The notes under the pieces were generated by a model. That model was not told the DNA's origin, ran no database searches, and saw only the letters and a program-made list of their open reading frames with translations. Positions 28,781 through 36,875 of a stretch of DNA of 64,000 nt are shown piece after piece. The first letter of the stretch is position 1. Each line of letters opens with the position of its first letter. The translations under genes were made by a program, and so were the position numbers. Origin of the DNA: Rhodococcus jostii NBRC 16295. GTDB lineage: Bacteria > Actinomycetota > Actinomycetes > Mycobacteriales > Mycobacteriaceae. The DNA is taken from the NCBI RefSeq assembly GCF_001894825.1, contig NZ_BCWY01000013.1, forward strand, positions 1 through 64,000, read 5' to 3'.

Positions 28781-29263
28781 TCAGCCGTTGGCCAGGAGCT
28801 TGGCTGACGCGTCCAGTCCGTCTGTGGTTCCGACGGCGACCAGAAGGTCGCCCGAAGTAAGCAGGAAGTCAGGCTTCGGCGACGGGTACACCTGGCCGGC
28901 CCGCATGACCGCGACGATCGAGACCCCGGTTCGTGTCCGCATCGCCGTGTCGCCGAGCGGCCGGCCGTCGAATCGGGAGTCCTCCTTGATGTACAGCTGC
29001 TTGGTCCGGATGCCGGGCAGGTCCCTGTGTTCCTCCTCCAGCTGCGCCACGAGTTGCGGGGCACCCAGCAGGTTGCTGAGGACTGCGGCTTCCTCGGTGG
29101 TGAGCGGTACGGAGGCCGCGCAGGAGTCGGGATCGTCGGCTTTCGAGACGATCAGATCCGTGCGCCCGTCGCGATGGGTGATGACACCGATTCGACGACC
29201 GGAGGCAAGTTCGAAGTCCTTACGCACCCCGATACCCGGTAGTGGCGTCACTTCAACGTTCAT
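28781..29263 (-). CDS. RCK_C (TrkA_C) regulatory protein, KhtT-like
   Basis: Cytoplasmic protein of 160 aa. The N-terminal half (VEVTPLPGIGVRKDFELASG, IGVITHRDGRTDLIV) matches KhtT-type proteins and the C-terminal half is a TrkA_C domain (KQLYIKEDSRFDGRPLGDTA, PSPKPDFLLTSGDLLVAVG), which may bind a nucleotide such as c-di-AMP. It sits 6 bp ahead of the antiporter gene in one operon and should control its activity. ATG 29263 is chosen; the frame stays open upstream to 29947 but overlaps DUF952. Confidence 0.87.
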   Translation of the reverse strand: MNVEVTPLPGIGVRKDFELASGRRIGVITHRDGRTDLIVSKADDPDSCAASVPLTTEEAAVLSNLLGAPQLVAQLEEEHRDLPGIRTKQLYIKEDSRFDGRPLGDTAMRTRTGVSIVAVMRAGQVYPSPKPDFLLTSGDLLVAVGTTDGLDASAKLLANG

Positions 29264-29310
29264 GACTCCACGGTAGTCCGATCCGTGGGGGCAACCGTGG
29301 GAGGCTCGCG

Positions 29311-29685
29311 TCAGTGCCGGGCGGCGAACGTTCCGTCGGCGCCGGGGCGGTAGTCCTCGACCGACGTCACCGCCGTGACGGGCAGCGGCCCGTACAGGTG
29401 CGGAAAGAGCATCGACGCCGGATCGGTGGGGACACCAGGCTCCCACTTCACGGGTGAACCGAGAGCAGCGGGGTCGAGGGACAGCAGGACGAGGTCCGTG
29501 CGCCCGGCGAACAGCCTGTTGGCCGGCAGGTGCACCTGGGTGGGCGTCGACAGGTGAATGAACCCGTCGGCGGTGAACCCGTCGGGCACACGACGGCCTT
29601 CGCGCTCCGCTGTCCGCCATTCCGCGCGGCTGCACAGATGGACGAGCCGGTCGGATCCGTCGGGGCGCGCGTGTTCGGATTGCAC
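29311..29685 (-). CDS. DUF952 family protein
   Basis: Soluble protein of 124 aa. DUF952 marks are LVHLCSRAEWRTAEREG at the N terminus, GFTADGFIHLSTPTQV with the conserved IHLS, and LFPHLYGPLPVTAVTSV near the end. The family's fold resembles ADP-ribosyltransferase-like domains, but activity is unknown. The GTG start lies close after TAGTCT. It precedes the RCK_C gene by 47 bp on the same strand and may be cotranscribed. Confidence 0.85.
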   Translation of the reverse strand: MQSEHARPDGSDRLVHLCSRAEWRTAEREGRRVPDGFTADGFIHLSTPTQVHLPANRLFAGRTDLVLLSLDPAALGSPVKWEPGVPTDPASMLFPHLYGPLPVTAVTSVEDYRPGADGTFAARH

Positions 29686-29945
29686 ACGGCGAGACTAGCG
29701 TCACGTCCCGAACCGAATCAGCTGTCAGCGAACTCGGACCGCTCGGTCTGTTCACGTCCGCCCTCTTCAGGGCTCTTCCTGCACATTTCCGGCGCGTTTC
29801 GTGTGTGATGCAACACTGAGAAACGCCATCGGGAACAACGCGTAAACCCCAAACGTCTGACAGAGTAGATCCACCGCGCCACCCCGACGCGGCGGACCAA
29901 GGCCCCAGGCACTCGGCATCAGTCGAAAGCCAGTACGGAGGAGTC

Positions 29946-30140
29946 ATGCCCGGAACACTGACCAGCCCCCCGTTGACCGCAGCCGACCGGTGCGACCGGT
30001 GCGGTGCGGGAGCCCGCGTTCGCGCGGTACTTCCGACCGGAGGAGAGTTGCTCTTCTGCGGTCACCACGCCAACGAGCACGCAGACCGACTTCGCGAGAT
30101 GAACGCCACGATCGTGTCCGAAGCCGAAGCTGCAATCTGA
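29946..30140 (+). CDS. small zinc-ribbon protein (DUF7455-like)
   Basis: Protein of 64 aa with CDRCGAGARVRAVLP, then LLFCGHHANEHADRL. The Cys pair, a third Cys and the His residues could bind one zinc. It resembles short conserved actinobacterial proteins, often near sigma-factor genes; no function is known. ATG 29946 follows GGAGGAG closely, with GGAGG ending 3-4 nt upstream. A hairpin follows 46 bp after its stop. Confidence 0.85.
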   Translation: MPGTLTSPPLTAADRCDRCGAGARVRAVLPTGGELLFCGHHANEHADRLREMNATIVSEAEAAI

Positions 30141-30185
30141 TACGTCAGCCCGGGTGACCCGTCCCAGGCTCACCTCTTCAGAACA

Positions 30186-30220
30186 AGAGACCGGCGAGTG
30201 CACTGCACTCGCCGGTCTCT
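30186..30220 (+). terminator. perfect 17-bp terminator hairpin
   Basis: Arms AGAGACCGGCGAGTGCA (30186-30202) and its exact complement (30204-30220) have one base between them, then TCTGTTC. It stands between the zinc-ribbon gene (+) and the convergent helicase gene (-). Confidence 0.85.
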
Positions 30221-30247
30221 TCTGTTCGGCGGTCCGAGCGACGGTGG

Positions 30248-32050
30248 TCACCACTGTCGCAGGGTGGAGATCCGCTCGGTGAGCTGATCGACGGTGGCGA
30301 TCGCGGTGGGCGGTCCCCCGCACACGCGACGCAACTCGCCGTGGATGGTGCCGTGCGGTTTGCCGGTCCTGTGATGATGCATGGCGACCAGACTGTTCAG
30401 TTCCCGGCGCAGCTGCGCGAGCTGTCCTGCGGCCGCCACCCGGTCCGCGACCTGCGGCACGGGTGTGTGGGCGGGCGCGGCGGGAGCAGGCTGCGGCTTG
30501 TCCAGCTGCTCCGATTGCCGCTGACGCAGCAGGGCGCGCATCTGGTCGGCGTCGAGCAGCCCGGGCAGACCGAGGTAGTCGGCCTCCTCGTCGGAGCCCG
30601 AGAACGTGGCCGTCCCGAAGGACGAGCCGTCGTAGATCACCTGATCGAGCTCGGCATCCGCGCCGAGGGAGGTGAACGCCTTCTCCTCCTCGCCGAGTTC
30701 GTCCTTCTGCTTGTTCGCGTCGGCGAGAAGGTCGTCGTCGAATCCGTCTTTCTCGCGGTGCGGTTTGCCGAGCACGTGGTCGCGCTGCGCCTCGAGCTGG
30801 CTGGCCAGGTCGAGCAGCACCGGCACCGACGGGAGGAACACGCTCGCGGTCTCGCCCTTGCGGCGGGACCGCACGAATCGCCCGATCGCCTGCGCGAAAT
30901 AGAGCGGGGTGGACGCGCTGGTGGCGTACACGCCGACGGCCAGGCGGGGTACGTCGACGCCCTCCGACACCATGCGGACGGCGACCATCCACTTCTGGGT
31001 GCTCGCCCCGAACTCGGCGATCCGCTTGGACGCCGTCGGGTCGTCGGAGAGCACCACGACCGGATCTTCCCCGGTGACCGCCTTCAGCGTCTGTGCGTAG
31101 GCGCGGGCCACGGTCTGATCGGTGGCGATCACCAGACCACCCGCGTCGGGCATGCCGCCCGTGCGGAGCTGGCCGAGCCTCGTGTCGGCGGCGTGCAGGA
31201 CCGCGGGAATCCAGTCACCCGACGGGTCCAGTGCTGTCCGCCATGCCCGGGCCGTCTGTTCCGCGCTGAGCGGCTCACCGAGACGCGCCGAGAACTCCTC
31301 GCCCGCATTGTTCCGCCAGCGTGCCTCGCCGGAATAGGCCAGGAACACGACGGGCCGGACGACGCCGTCCGCGAGCGCGTCGGAGTACCCGTAGGAGTGA
31401 TCCGCCTTCGAGCGCATCAAGCCCTCGCGATCGGGTTCGTATGTCACGAACGGGATCGCGCTGTCGTCGCTGCGGAACGGCGTTCCGGTGAGGGCGAGAC
31501 GGCGGGTGGCGTCACCGAACGCCTCCCGGATGGCGTCACCCCAGCTCTTCGCGTCGCCGCCGTGGTGAATCTCGTCGAGGATGACCAGCGTGCGCCGGCT
31601 CTCGGTGCGGACCCGGTGCTTGAACGGGTGCGACGCGACCTGCGCGTACGTCACCACGACACCCTGGTAGTCGCTGGACGTCTGACCGGTCGAGTTGGAG
31701 AAGTACGAGTCCAGTGCGATGCCGTTGCGGGCCGCCGACTCGGCCCACTGGTGCTTGAGGTGCTCGGTCGGAGCGACCACCGTGACCTGGTCGACGGTGC
31801 GGTCGCGCAGCAACTCCGACGCGACGCGCAGCGCGAACGTGGTCTTACCGGCGCCCGGCGTCGCGACCGCGAGGAAGTCCTGCGGTCCGGTGGACAGATA
31901 TTTGGTCAGCGCGCGACGCTGCCAGGCGCGCAGTGATCCTGCGGGTCTGGCCGGTTCGGTCTGTGCGAGGTAGGCCTCGGTGCCCACTATCTGCGCGGCC
32001 TCGGTTTCCACTCTCGGCGCCGACTGGGAGCCCACTGTCTCAGCACTCAC
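30248..32050 (-). CDS. DEAD/DEAH-box superfamily 2 helicase
   Basis: Helicase of 600 aa of the type III restriction/UvrB-like SF2 group. Motif Q/I: LRAWQRRALTKYL and ATPGAGKTT at about 63-71. Motif II is ILDEIHHGGDAKSWG, III is LALTGTPFRSDD, and the second RecA domain ends with VRMVSEGVDVPRL and YFAQAIGRFVRSRRKGE. The C-terminal 150 residues (TPVPQVADRVAAAGQLAQL, HHHRTGKPHGTIHGELRR) are a family-specific extension also seen in actinobacterial relatives. GTG 32050 follows GGAGGG by 6 nt. Nucleic-acid substrate is unknown; it has no nuclease domain. Confidence 0.92.
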   Translation of the reverse strand: MSAETVGSQSAPRVETEAAQIVGTEAYLAQTEPARPAGSLRAWQRRALTKYLSTGPQDFLAVATPGAGKTTFALRVASELLRDRTVDQVTVVAPTEHLKHQWAESAARNGIALDSYFSNSTGQTSSDYQGVVVTYAQVASHPFKHRVRTESRRTLVILDEIHHGGDAKSWGDAIREAFGDATRRLALTGTPFRSDDSAIPFVTYEPDREGLMRSKADHSYGYSDALADGVVRPVVFLAYSGEARWRNNAGEEFSARLGEPLSAEQTARAWRTALDPSGDWIPAVLHAADTRLGQLRTGGMPDAGGLVIATDQTVARAYAQTLKAVTGEDPVVVLSDDPTASKRIAEFGASTQKWMVAVRMVSEGVDVPRLAVGVYATSASTPLYFAQAIGRFVRSRRKGETASVFLPSVPVLLDLASQLEAQRDHVLGKPHREKDGFDDDLLADANKQKDELGEEEKAFTSLGADAELDQVIYDGSSFGTATFSGSDEEADYLGLPGLLDADQMRALLRQRQSEQLDKPQPAPAAPAHTPVPQVADRVAAAGQLAQLRRELNSLVAMHHHRTGKPHGTIHGELRRVCGGPPTAIATVDQLTERISTLRQW

Positions 32051-32266
32051 GGGCTGCCCTCCGCTGACATGGCACTGTTTGCTCGCACTCCTCGGTATTC
32101 GATCGACATGTCCGGGTCCAGACCCGAAGGCGCTGTCCGTCAAGGAGCCTAGCGCCCGGATACGACGCGAACCGCATTCGCGAGTTCCGATAGTGGCAGA
32201 TTTGTCGCGACACGAGGACAGCAGCGGTGGGCAACCGGGCGTGTCGTCAGGGATGCTGGAAACATC

Positions 32267-33439
32267 ATGACCGAAACGCCCTCGAAAACGCCGAAGAGTG
32301 GCGGCGACCCACCCAGGTCCGGGTGGCATCCGCTACGTCGGACGCTGAGCGTGATCGGTCGCACAGCGAGCAAGGCGTGGGACGATTCGATCTTCGGGAA
32401 GGCGGCCACGGCGGCGTTCTGGCAGACGCTGTCGCTGCCCCCGCTGCTGCTCGGGCTCCTCGGGATGCTCGGATACGTCGGCGGGTGGTTCGGGCCCGAC
32501 ACCGTCGACATCATCCAATCCAAGATCATCAACTTCAGCGGGACGGTGTTCAGCGACAACGTCGTCGAACAGATCATCCGACCGACGGTCGGCGACGTCC
32601 TCGAACGCGGACGCCCCGAGATCGTGTCGCTGAGCTTTCTGCTGTCCCTGTGGGCGGGCTCGTCCGCCATCTCCACGTTCGTGGACTCGATCGTCGAGGC
32701 ACACGGCCAGCAGGAGGCGCGGCATCCGGTGTGGCAGCGCGTGTTCGCGTTGCTGCTCTACGTGATGTTCCTCATCCTCGCCGTGTTCACCCTGCCGCTG
32801 GTCGCGCTGGGACCGACGCTCGTCGGCAGGGTACTCCCGGAGGCGTGGCGCACCATCGGGACGGAGATCGTCGACACGTTCTACTACCCCGCCGTCGGTC
32901 TGCTGCTGATCGTCGGTCTGACGACCCTCTACAAGGTGGCGCTGCCCCGGTCGCTGCCGTGGCACCGGCTGCTCGGCGGTGCGCTGGTCGCGGGCGTGTT
33001 CTTCCTCGGGGCCAGCACCTGCCTGCGCTGGTACCTCTCCTGGGTCGCAGGCACGGGGTACACGTACGGGGCACTGGCCACGCCGATCGCGTTCCTGCTG
33101 TTCACGTTCTTCCTGGGTTTCGCGGTGGTGCTCGGCGCCGAGTTCAATGCCACCGTCCAGGAATTCTGGCCTGCCCGGGCAACCCGTATCGACCAGATGC
33201 GGGACTGGATCGCGGCGCAGGCCGACAGCTCACCGTCGGCGGGCCCGGTGACCAGCCTCACACGGCGTATCGCCACCGGTCCGATCAAGATCGTCGGCGA
33301 ACGCACATCACCGGACCGTCCCGAGCCGGAGTCCGGGAACGACGTCGAGCCCGACAGCTCGGTACGGGAACGTCCCGAGCCACCGGGTGTGCGGCGCGCG
33401 CCGGCGAAGCCTCAGTCGCCCTTGCGTAATCCTTCGTAG
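32267..33439 (+). CDS. YihY/BrkB family membrane protein
   Basis: Membrane protein of 390 aa like Rv2707. About six helices span residues 45-290 (TAAFWQTLSLPPLLLGLLG, LSFLLSLWAGSSAISTFVDS, FLLFTFFLGFAVVLGAEFNA). The C-terminal 90 residues are charged and Pro-rich. The family was once called RNase BN by mistake; its true role is unknown, perhaps transport. Its 3' end overlaps the convergent DUF3039 gene by 28 bp. Confidence 0.92.
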   Translation: MTETPSKTPKSGGDPPRSGWHPLRRTLSVIGRTASKAWDDSIFGKAATAAFWQTLSLPPLLLGLLGMLGYVGGWFGPDTVDIIQSKIINFSGTVFSDNVVEQIIRPTVGDVLERGRPEIVSLSFLLSLWAGSSAISTFVDSIVEAHGQQEARHPVWQRVFALLLYVMFLILAVFTLPLVALGPTLVGRVLPEAWRTIGTEIVDTFYYPAVGLLLIVGLTTLYKVALPRSLPWHRLLGGALVAGVFFLGASTCLRWYLSWVAGTGYTYGALATPIAFLLFTFFLGFAVVLGAEFNATVQEFWPARATRIDQMRDWIAAQADSSPSAGPVTSLTRRIATGPIKIVGERTSPDRPEPESGNDVEPDSSVRERPEPPGVRRAPAKPQSPLRNPS

Positions 33440-33648
33440 ATCTTCTTGCAGTCGGGGCAGACGGGCGATCCCGGCTTCGCCGATTTCGTCACCGGGAACA
33501 CCTCGCCGCACAGGGCGACGACGTGGGTGCCCATGACGGCGCTCTCCGCGATCTTGTTCTTCTTCACGTAGTGGAAGAATTTGGGAGTGTCGTCATCGGT
33601 CGACTCGTCGGTGGTGACGTCGGGCCGTTCCTTGGTTTGAGTGCTCAC
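33412..33648 (-). CDS. DUF3039 zinc-ribbon protein
   Basis: Protein of 78 aa like Rv2708c. Conserved DUF3039 parts are FFHYVKKNKIAESAVMG, VVALCGEVFPV and SPVCPDCKKIYEGL. The Cys at ALCG and the CPDC pair with nearby His could bind zinc. Function is unknown. It overlaps the end of the convergent BrkB gene. Confidence 0.9.
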   Translation of the reverse strand: MSTQTKERPDVTTDESTDDDTPKFFHYVKKNKIAESAVMGTHVVALCGEVFPVTKSAKPGSPVCPDCKKIYEGLRKGD

Positions 33649-33736
33649 CCCTCAATAATGCCGCAACCGGCCGGCGATCCCACCCCCTGCCGACCCCTTG
33701 TGTGCAATTGCCGCCCGACAGTGGAACAGTGGAGTC

Positions 33737-34096
33737 ATGGCACGAAGTGCAGGGTTCGGCGCGTCCCACGACGCCGGCTCACCGAACAATCCGGTTCTCA
33801 TCACCGAAGCAGCGCGATCCATCGAGGATCAACATCGCGCCCGTGTCCGCAAGTACCTGCTCATCATGTCGTTCCGTTTTCCCGCGCTGATCTTCGCGGC
33901 GGCGGCGTACGGCATCTGGGAGAACCCGTGGATCTCGATGGCGATCATCGGCCTGTCGATCCCGCTGCCGTGGATCGCGGTCCTCATCGCGAACGACCGG
34001 CCCCCGCGCACCAAGGACGAGCCCAGCCGCTACGACCACCGCGAGTCGCCGTCCACCGCCCTGCCCGCGCCGCCGCACCACACGATCGAGGGCTGA
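33737..34096 (+). CDS. DUF3099 membrane protein
   Basis: Protein of 119 aa like Rv2709, with two membrane helices (about residues 42-58 and 64-82) and a Pro-rich tail. NPVLITEAARSIEDQHRARVRKY precedes the first helix and is characteristic. Function is unknown. ATG 33737 is the assumed start; GGAG is very close upstream, so an earlier in-frame start at 33698 cannot be ruled out. Its 3' end is part of a short duplication. Confidence 0.82.
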   Translation: MARSAGFGASHDAGSPNNPVLITEAARSIEDQHRARVRKYLLIMSFRFPALIFAAAAYGIWENPWISMAIIGLSIPLPWIAVLIANDRPPRTKDEPSRYDHRESPSTALPAPPHHTIEG

Positions 34097-34122
34097 CGAC
34101 GCCGCACAATCGAGGGCTGACG
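34085..34122 (+). repeat. short tandem duplication at the DUF3099 3' end
   Basis: ATCGAGGGCTGACG occurs at 34085-34098 and again at 34109-34122, 24 bp apart. The first copy contains the DUF3099 stop codon; the second is noncoding and lies just before the methyltransferase gene. It looks like a local slippage duplication. Confidence 0.8.
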
Positions 34123-34153
34123 CCGCAGCGGCGCGTACTGACACAATGCACGG

Positions 34154-35635
34154 GTGAACCGTGACGAACTGCTGTCGATCTGCCCTTCGCTGCGCGAGGC
34201 GCTTCTCCGCAACCGTTACGACACGGACACTCTGCTCGACGCGCTCGGCCCCGAGAACCACGCCGCGCTGAGCCGCAACGAACCGGTCCCGGTGCGCCGG
34301 GCCAGCGCGGGCTGCGGGGAACTCGGCACCCTGATCCGCCTGTTCCTGCTCACCGACGACTGTCCCGCCGCCGAGGTGGCGGCGGCGCTGGCCCCGCTCA
34401 CGGTCGAGGATGCCGTCTCCGCCGGCTTGCTCGAGTCCGACGGCGACGTCGTCCGGGCCGCCCTCGACCTCCGGCCCATGGACATCGGCGGGGGCAACCG
34501 CTGGGTGGTGTCCGACCTCGACGGGTCCCTCCGGCCCCGCGAGACACCCGTCGACCACGTCATCGGCGTCGGGCACGCGTCGCTGTCGCTGCTGCAGGCC
34601 ACCCCGACGGCACCGGTCGGGTCGCTGCTCGACGTCGGGACCGGCTGCGGCATCCAGGCACTGCACGGAGCCTCCTACGCCGACACGGTGACCGCCACGG
34701 ATCTCAACGTCCGTGCCGTCGATCTCGCGGCCGTCACGGCGGCGCTCAACGAGGAGAAGATGGAACTGCTCGCCGGGTCGTGGTTCGAGCCGGTGGAGGG
34801 CCGCACGTTCGATCAGGTGGTGGCCAATCCGCCGTTCGTCGTCAGCCGCGCGCGGGTCGGGCACACCTACCGCGACTCGGGTCTCGACCTGGACGGCGCG
34901 AGTGAATTGATGATCTCCGGGGTCGCCGACTACCTGGCACCCGGCGGGACCGCGGCGCTGCTGGCGTCCTGGATCCACGTCGAGGGCGAGGACTGGCGGG
35001 CCCGGGTGGCGTCCTGGCTTCCCACCCACGGAATCGATGCGTGGGTGGTGCAGCGGGACGTCGCGGACCCCGCCCTGTACGTGGGTACGTGGATGCGGGA
35101 CGGCGGCCTCGACACCCGCGACCCCGCCACCGCGACGATCGCCGAGGAATGGCTGGATCACCTGGCGAGCGCCGACGTGGAGGGAATCGGCTTCGGGTTC
35201 GTCTACCTGCGCCGCACCGACGCACCCACCGACCTGATGGCGGAGGATCTCACCCACGGCTTCAGCGATCCGCTCGGCGCGGAGGCGCTCGGATACTTCG
35301 AGCGGGTGGCGTGGCTGCGGGAGCACGACGTGCTCACCGCGCGGTTCCGCGTCGAGGAGAGCACCGCCCTCGAGCGGGTGTTCCTCCCCGGCGACGACGG
35401 CTGGACCCAGGTGGTCGCCCGATTGCACCGCGGCAACGGCCCGGCGTGGCAGCACGAGGTCGACGATCTCGTCGCGTCCCTCGTCGCGGGCATGCGCGGC
35501 GGCGACGGCCTCGTGCTGGGCGAACTGATCGAACTCCTCGCGGCGGCCCACGGCGTCGACGCCGAGGAACTCGCGCAGTCGGCCGTCCCCCTCGTGCACG
35601 CCCTCGTCCGGCACGGACTGGTGCTCCCCACGTAG
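34154..35635 (+). CDS. N-methyltransferase-like SAM enzyme (HemK/RsmC fold)
   Basis: Protein of 493 aa. A helical N-terminal domain (to about 135) leads into a class I SAM domain: [14 protein letters not shown] at about 157 is motif [14 protein letters not shown] is motif II, and [12 protein letters not shown] is the NPPF motif typical of enzymes that methylate amino groups in RNA or protein. The C-terminal 190 residues are a separate domain seen in actinobacterial relatives (DUF7059/7782 type). The substrate is unknown. CACAAT ends 6 nt before the GTG, hinting at a leaderless start. Confidence 0.87.
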   Translation: MNRDELLSICPSLREALLRNRYDTDTLLDALGPENHAALSRNEPVPVRRASAGCGELGTLIRLFLLTDDCPAAEVAAALAPLTVEDAVSAGLLESDGDVVRAALDLRPMDIGGGNRWVVSDLDGSLRPRETPVDHVIGVGHASLSLLQATPTAPVGSLLDVGTGCGIQALHGASYADTVTATDLNVRAVDLAAVTAALNEEKMELLAGSWFEPVEGRTFDQVVANPPFVVSRARVGHTYRDSGLDLDGASELMISGVADYLAPGGTAALLASWIHVEGEDWRARVASWLPTHGIDAWVVQRDVADPALYVGTWMRDGGLDTRDPATATIAEEWLDHLASADVEGIGFGFVYLRRTDAPTDLMAEDLTHGFSDPLGAEALGYFERVAWLREHDVLTARFRVEESTALERVFLPGDDGWTQVVARLHRGNGPAWQHEVDDLVASLVAGMRGGDGLVLGELIELLAAAHGVDAEELAQSAVPLVHALVRHGLVLPT

Positions 35636-35737
35636 CCGACGGGTTCCCGAACCGTCCCCCTTATACGTGTTCTCAGCAACTTCTCAGGACCGAATCGAGG
35701 AACCCGCAGGTCACAGCCTCTTCGTAAATTACCGGCC

Positions 35738-35765
35738 GGGAACTTTCCCAGGCCTTCGGTGCGTT
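35738..35765 (+). promoter_or_regulatory. candidate ECF-type (SigE/SigH-like) promoter of sigB
   Basis: GGGAAC (35738-35743) is followed after 18 bp by CGTT (35762-35765), 36 bp before the sigB ATG. The GGAAC...GTT pattern is that of SigE/SigH promoters, and in M. tuberculosis sigB is transcribed by those factors. Here the assignment rests on motif and position only. Confidence 0.55.
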
Positions 35766-35801
35766 GATCCATATGAGACACCACCGATGAGGAGGCAAGT
35801 C

Positions 35802-36773
35802 ATGACAAGCCCCAGCACCACAACTCGCATTCGTCCCAGCGCTGCCGATCTGGACGCCCAGAGCCCCGCTGCCGACCTGGTCCGCGTCTACCTGAACGGA
35901 ATCGGCCGCACCGCTCTGCTGACGGCTGCAGACGAGGTGGAACTGTCCAAGCGAATCGAGGCTGGGCTGTACGCGGCGCACATCTTGGACACCGGGAAGC
36001 GACTGTCCCCCGCCAAGAAGCGCGACCTCGCGACGATCGTCCGTGAAGGACAGTCCGCCCGCGCACACCTCCTCGAGGCCAACCTGCGACTCGTCGTGTC
36101 GCTCGCGAAGCGGTACACCGGTCGCGGCATGCCGCTCCTGGACCTCATCCAGGAAGGCAACCTGGGGCTGATCCGCGCGATGGAGAAGTTCGACTACGCG
36201 AAGGGGTTCAAGTTCTCGACGTATGCCACCTGGTGGATTCGTCAGGCCATCACCCGCGGCATGGCCGATCAGAGCCGGACGATCCGGCTGCCAGTGCATC
36301 TCGTGGAGCAGGTCAACAAGCTGGCCCGGATCAAGCGTGAGCTGCATCAGCAGCTCGGGCGTGAGGCGACGGACGACGAGCTGGCCGAAGAGTCCGGAAT
36401 CCCGGCCCACAAGATCGCCGACCTCCTCGACCACAGCCGCGACCCGGTAAGCCTCGACATGCCGGTCGGCAACGACGAGGAAGCACCGCTCGGCGACTTC
36501 ATCGAGGACTCGGAGGCCACGTCGGCGGAGAACGCGGTCATCGCCGGTCTCCTGCACAGCGACGTGCGCACCGTGCTCGCCACCCTCGACGAACGTGAGC
36601 AGCAGGTCATCCGCCTGCGTTACGGACTCGACGACGGTCAGCCGCGCACCCTCGACCAGATCGGCAAGCTCTTCGGGCTCTCCCGCGAGCGGGTCCGCCA
36701 GATCGAGCGTGAAGTGATGGGCAAGCTGCGTCAGGGCGACCGCGCCGAGCGGCTGCGCTCCTACGCCAGCTGA
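35802..36773 (+). CDS. sigB: RNA polymerase sigma factor SigB
   Basis: Principal-like, nonessential stress sigma factor of 323 aa, the same length as M. tuberculosis SigB. It lacks the long basic/acidic N terminus of SigA. Region 1.2 is [16 protein letters not shown], region 2 holds [20 protein letters not shown] and [17 protein letters not shown], region 3 [16 protein letters not shown], and region 4 [17 protein letters not shown] plus [21 protein letters not shown] 35802 follows AGGAGG by 6-7 nt. An upstream-open frame to 35667 is in the promoter region. Terminated by a strong hairpin. Confidence 0.97.
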   Translation: MTSPSTTTRIRPSAADLDAQSPAADLVRVYLNGIGRTALLTAADEVELSKRIEAGLYAAHILDTGKRLSPAKKRDLATIVREGQSARAHLLEANLRLVVSLAKRYTGRGMPLLDLIQEGNLGLIRAMEKFDYAKGFKFSTYATWWIRQAITRGMADQSRTIRLPVHLVEQVNKLARIKRELHQQLGREATDDELAEESGIPAHKIADLLDHSRDPVSLDMPVGNDEEAPLGDFIEDSEATSAENAVIAGLLHSDVRTVLATLDEREQQVIRLRYGLDDGQPRTLDQIGKLFGLSRERVRQIEREVMGKLRQGDRAERLRSYAS

Positions 36774-36794
36774 CACTCCCCCACCCGGAATCAG

Positions 36795-36828
36795 CGCCGG
36801 TGCCGGTCGTACGCGACCGGCACCGGCG
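36795..36828 (+). terminator. terminator hairpin after sigB
   Basis: A 15-bp perfect stem (CGCCGGTGCCGGTCG and complement) with a TACG loop, then TTGTGCTGT. It lies 21 bp after the sigB stop and 47 bp past the stop of the convergent pat gene. Confidence 0.85.
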
Positions 36829-36875
36829 TTGTGCTGTCCGCCCGGACCCCGCTTCGGGTCTGCGCGGCACAGTGG

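Noticed and set aside
29264-29947. Upstream extension of the RCK_C gene to 29947
   Set aside because: It would overlap the DUF952 gene and has no family similarity.
33779-35614. Open minus-strand frame opposite the methyltransferase
   Set aside because: No domain or start signal; the plus strand has SAM and NPPF motifs.
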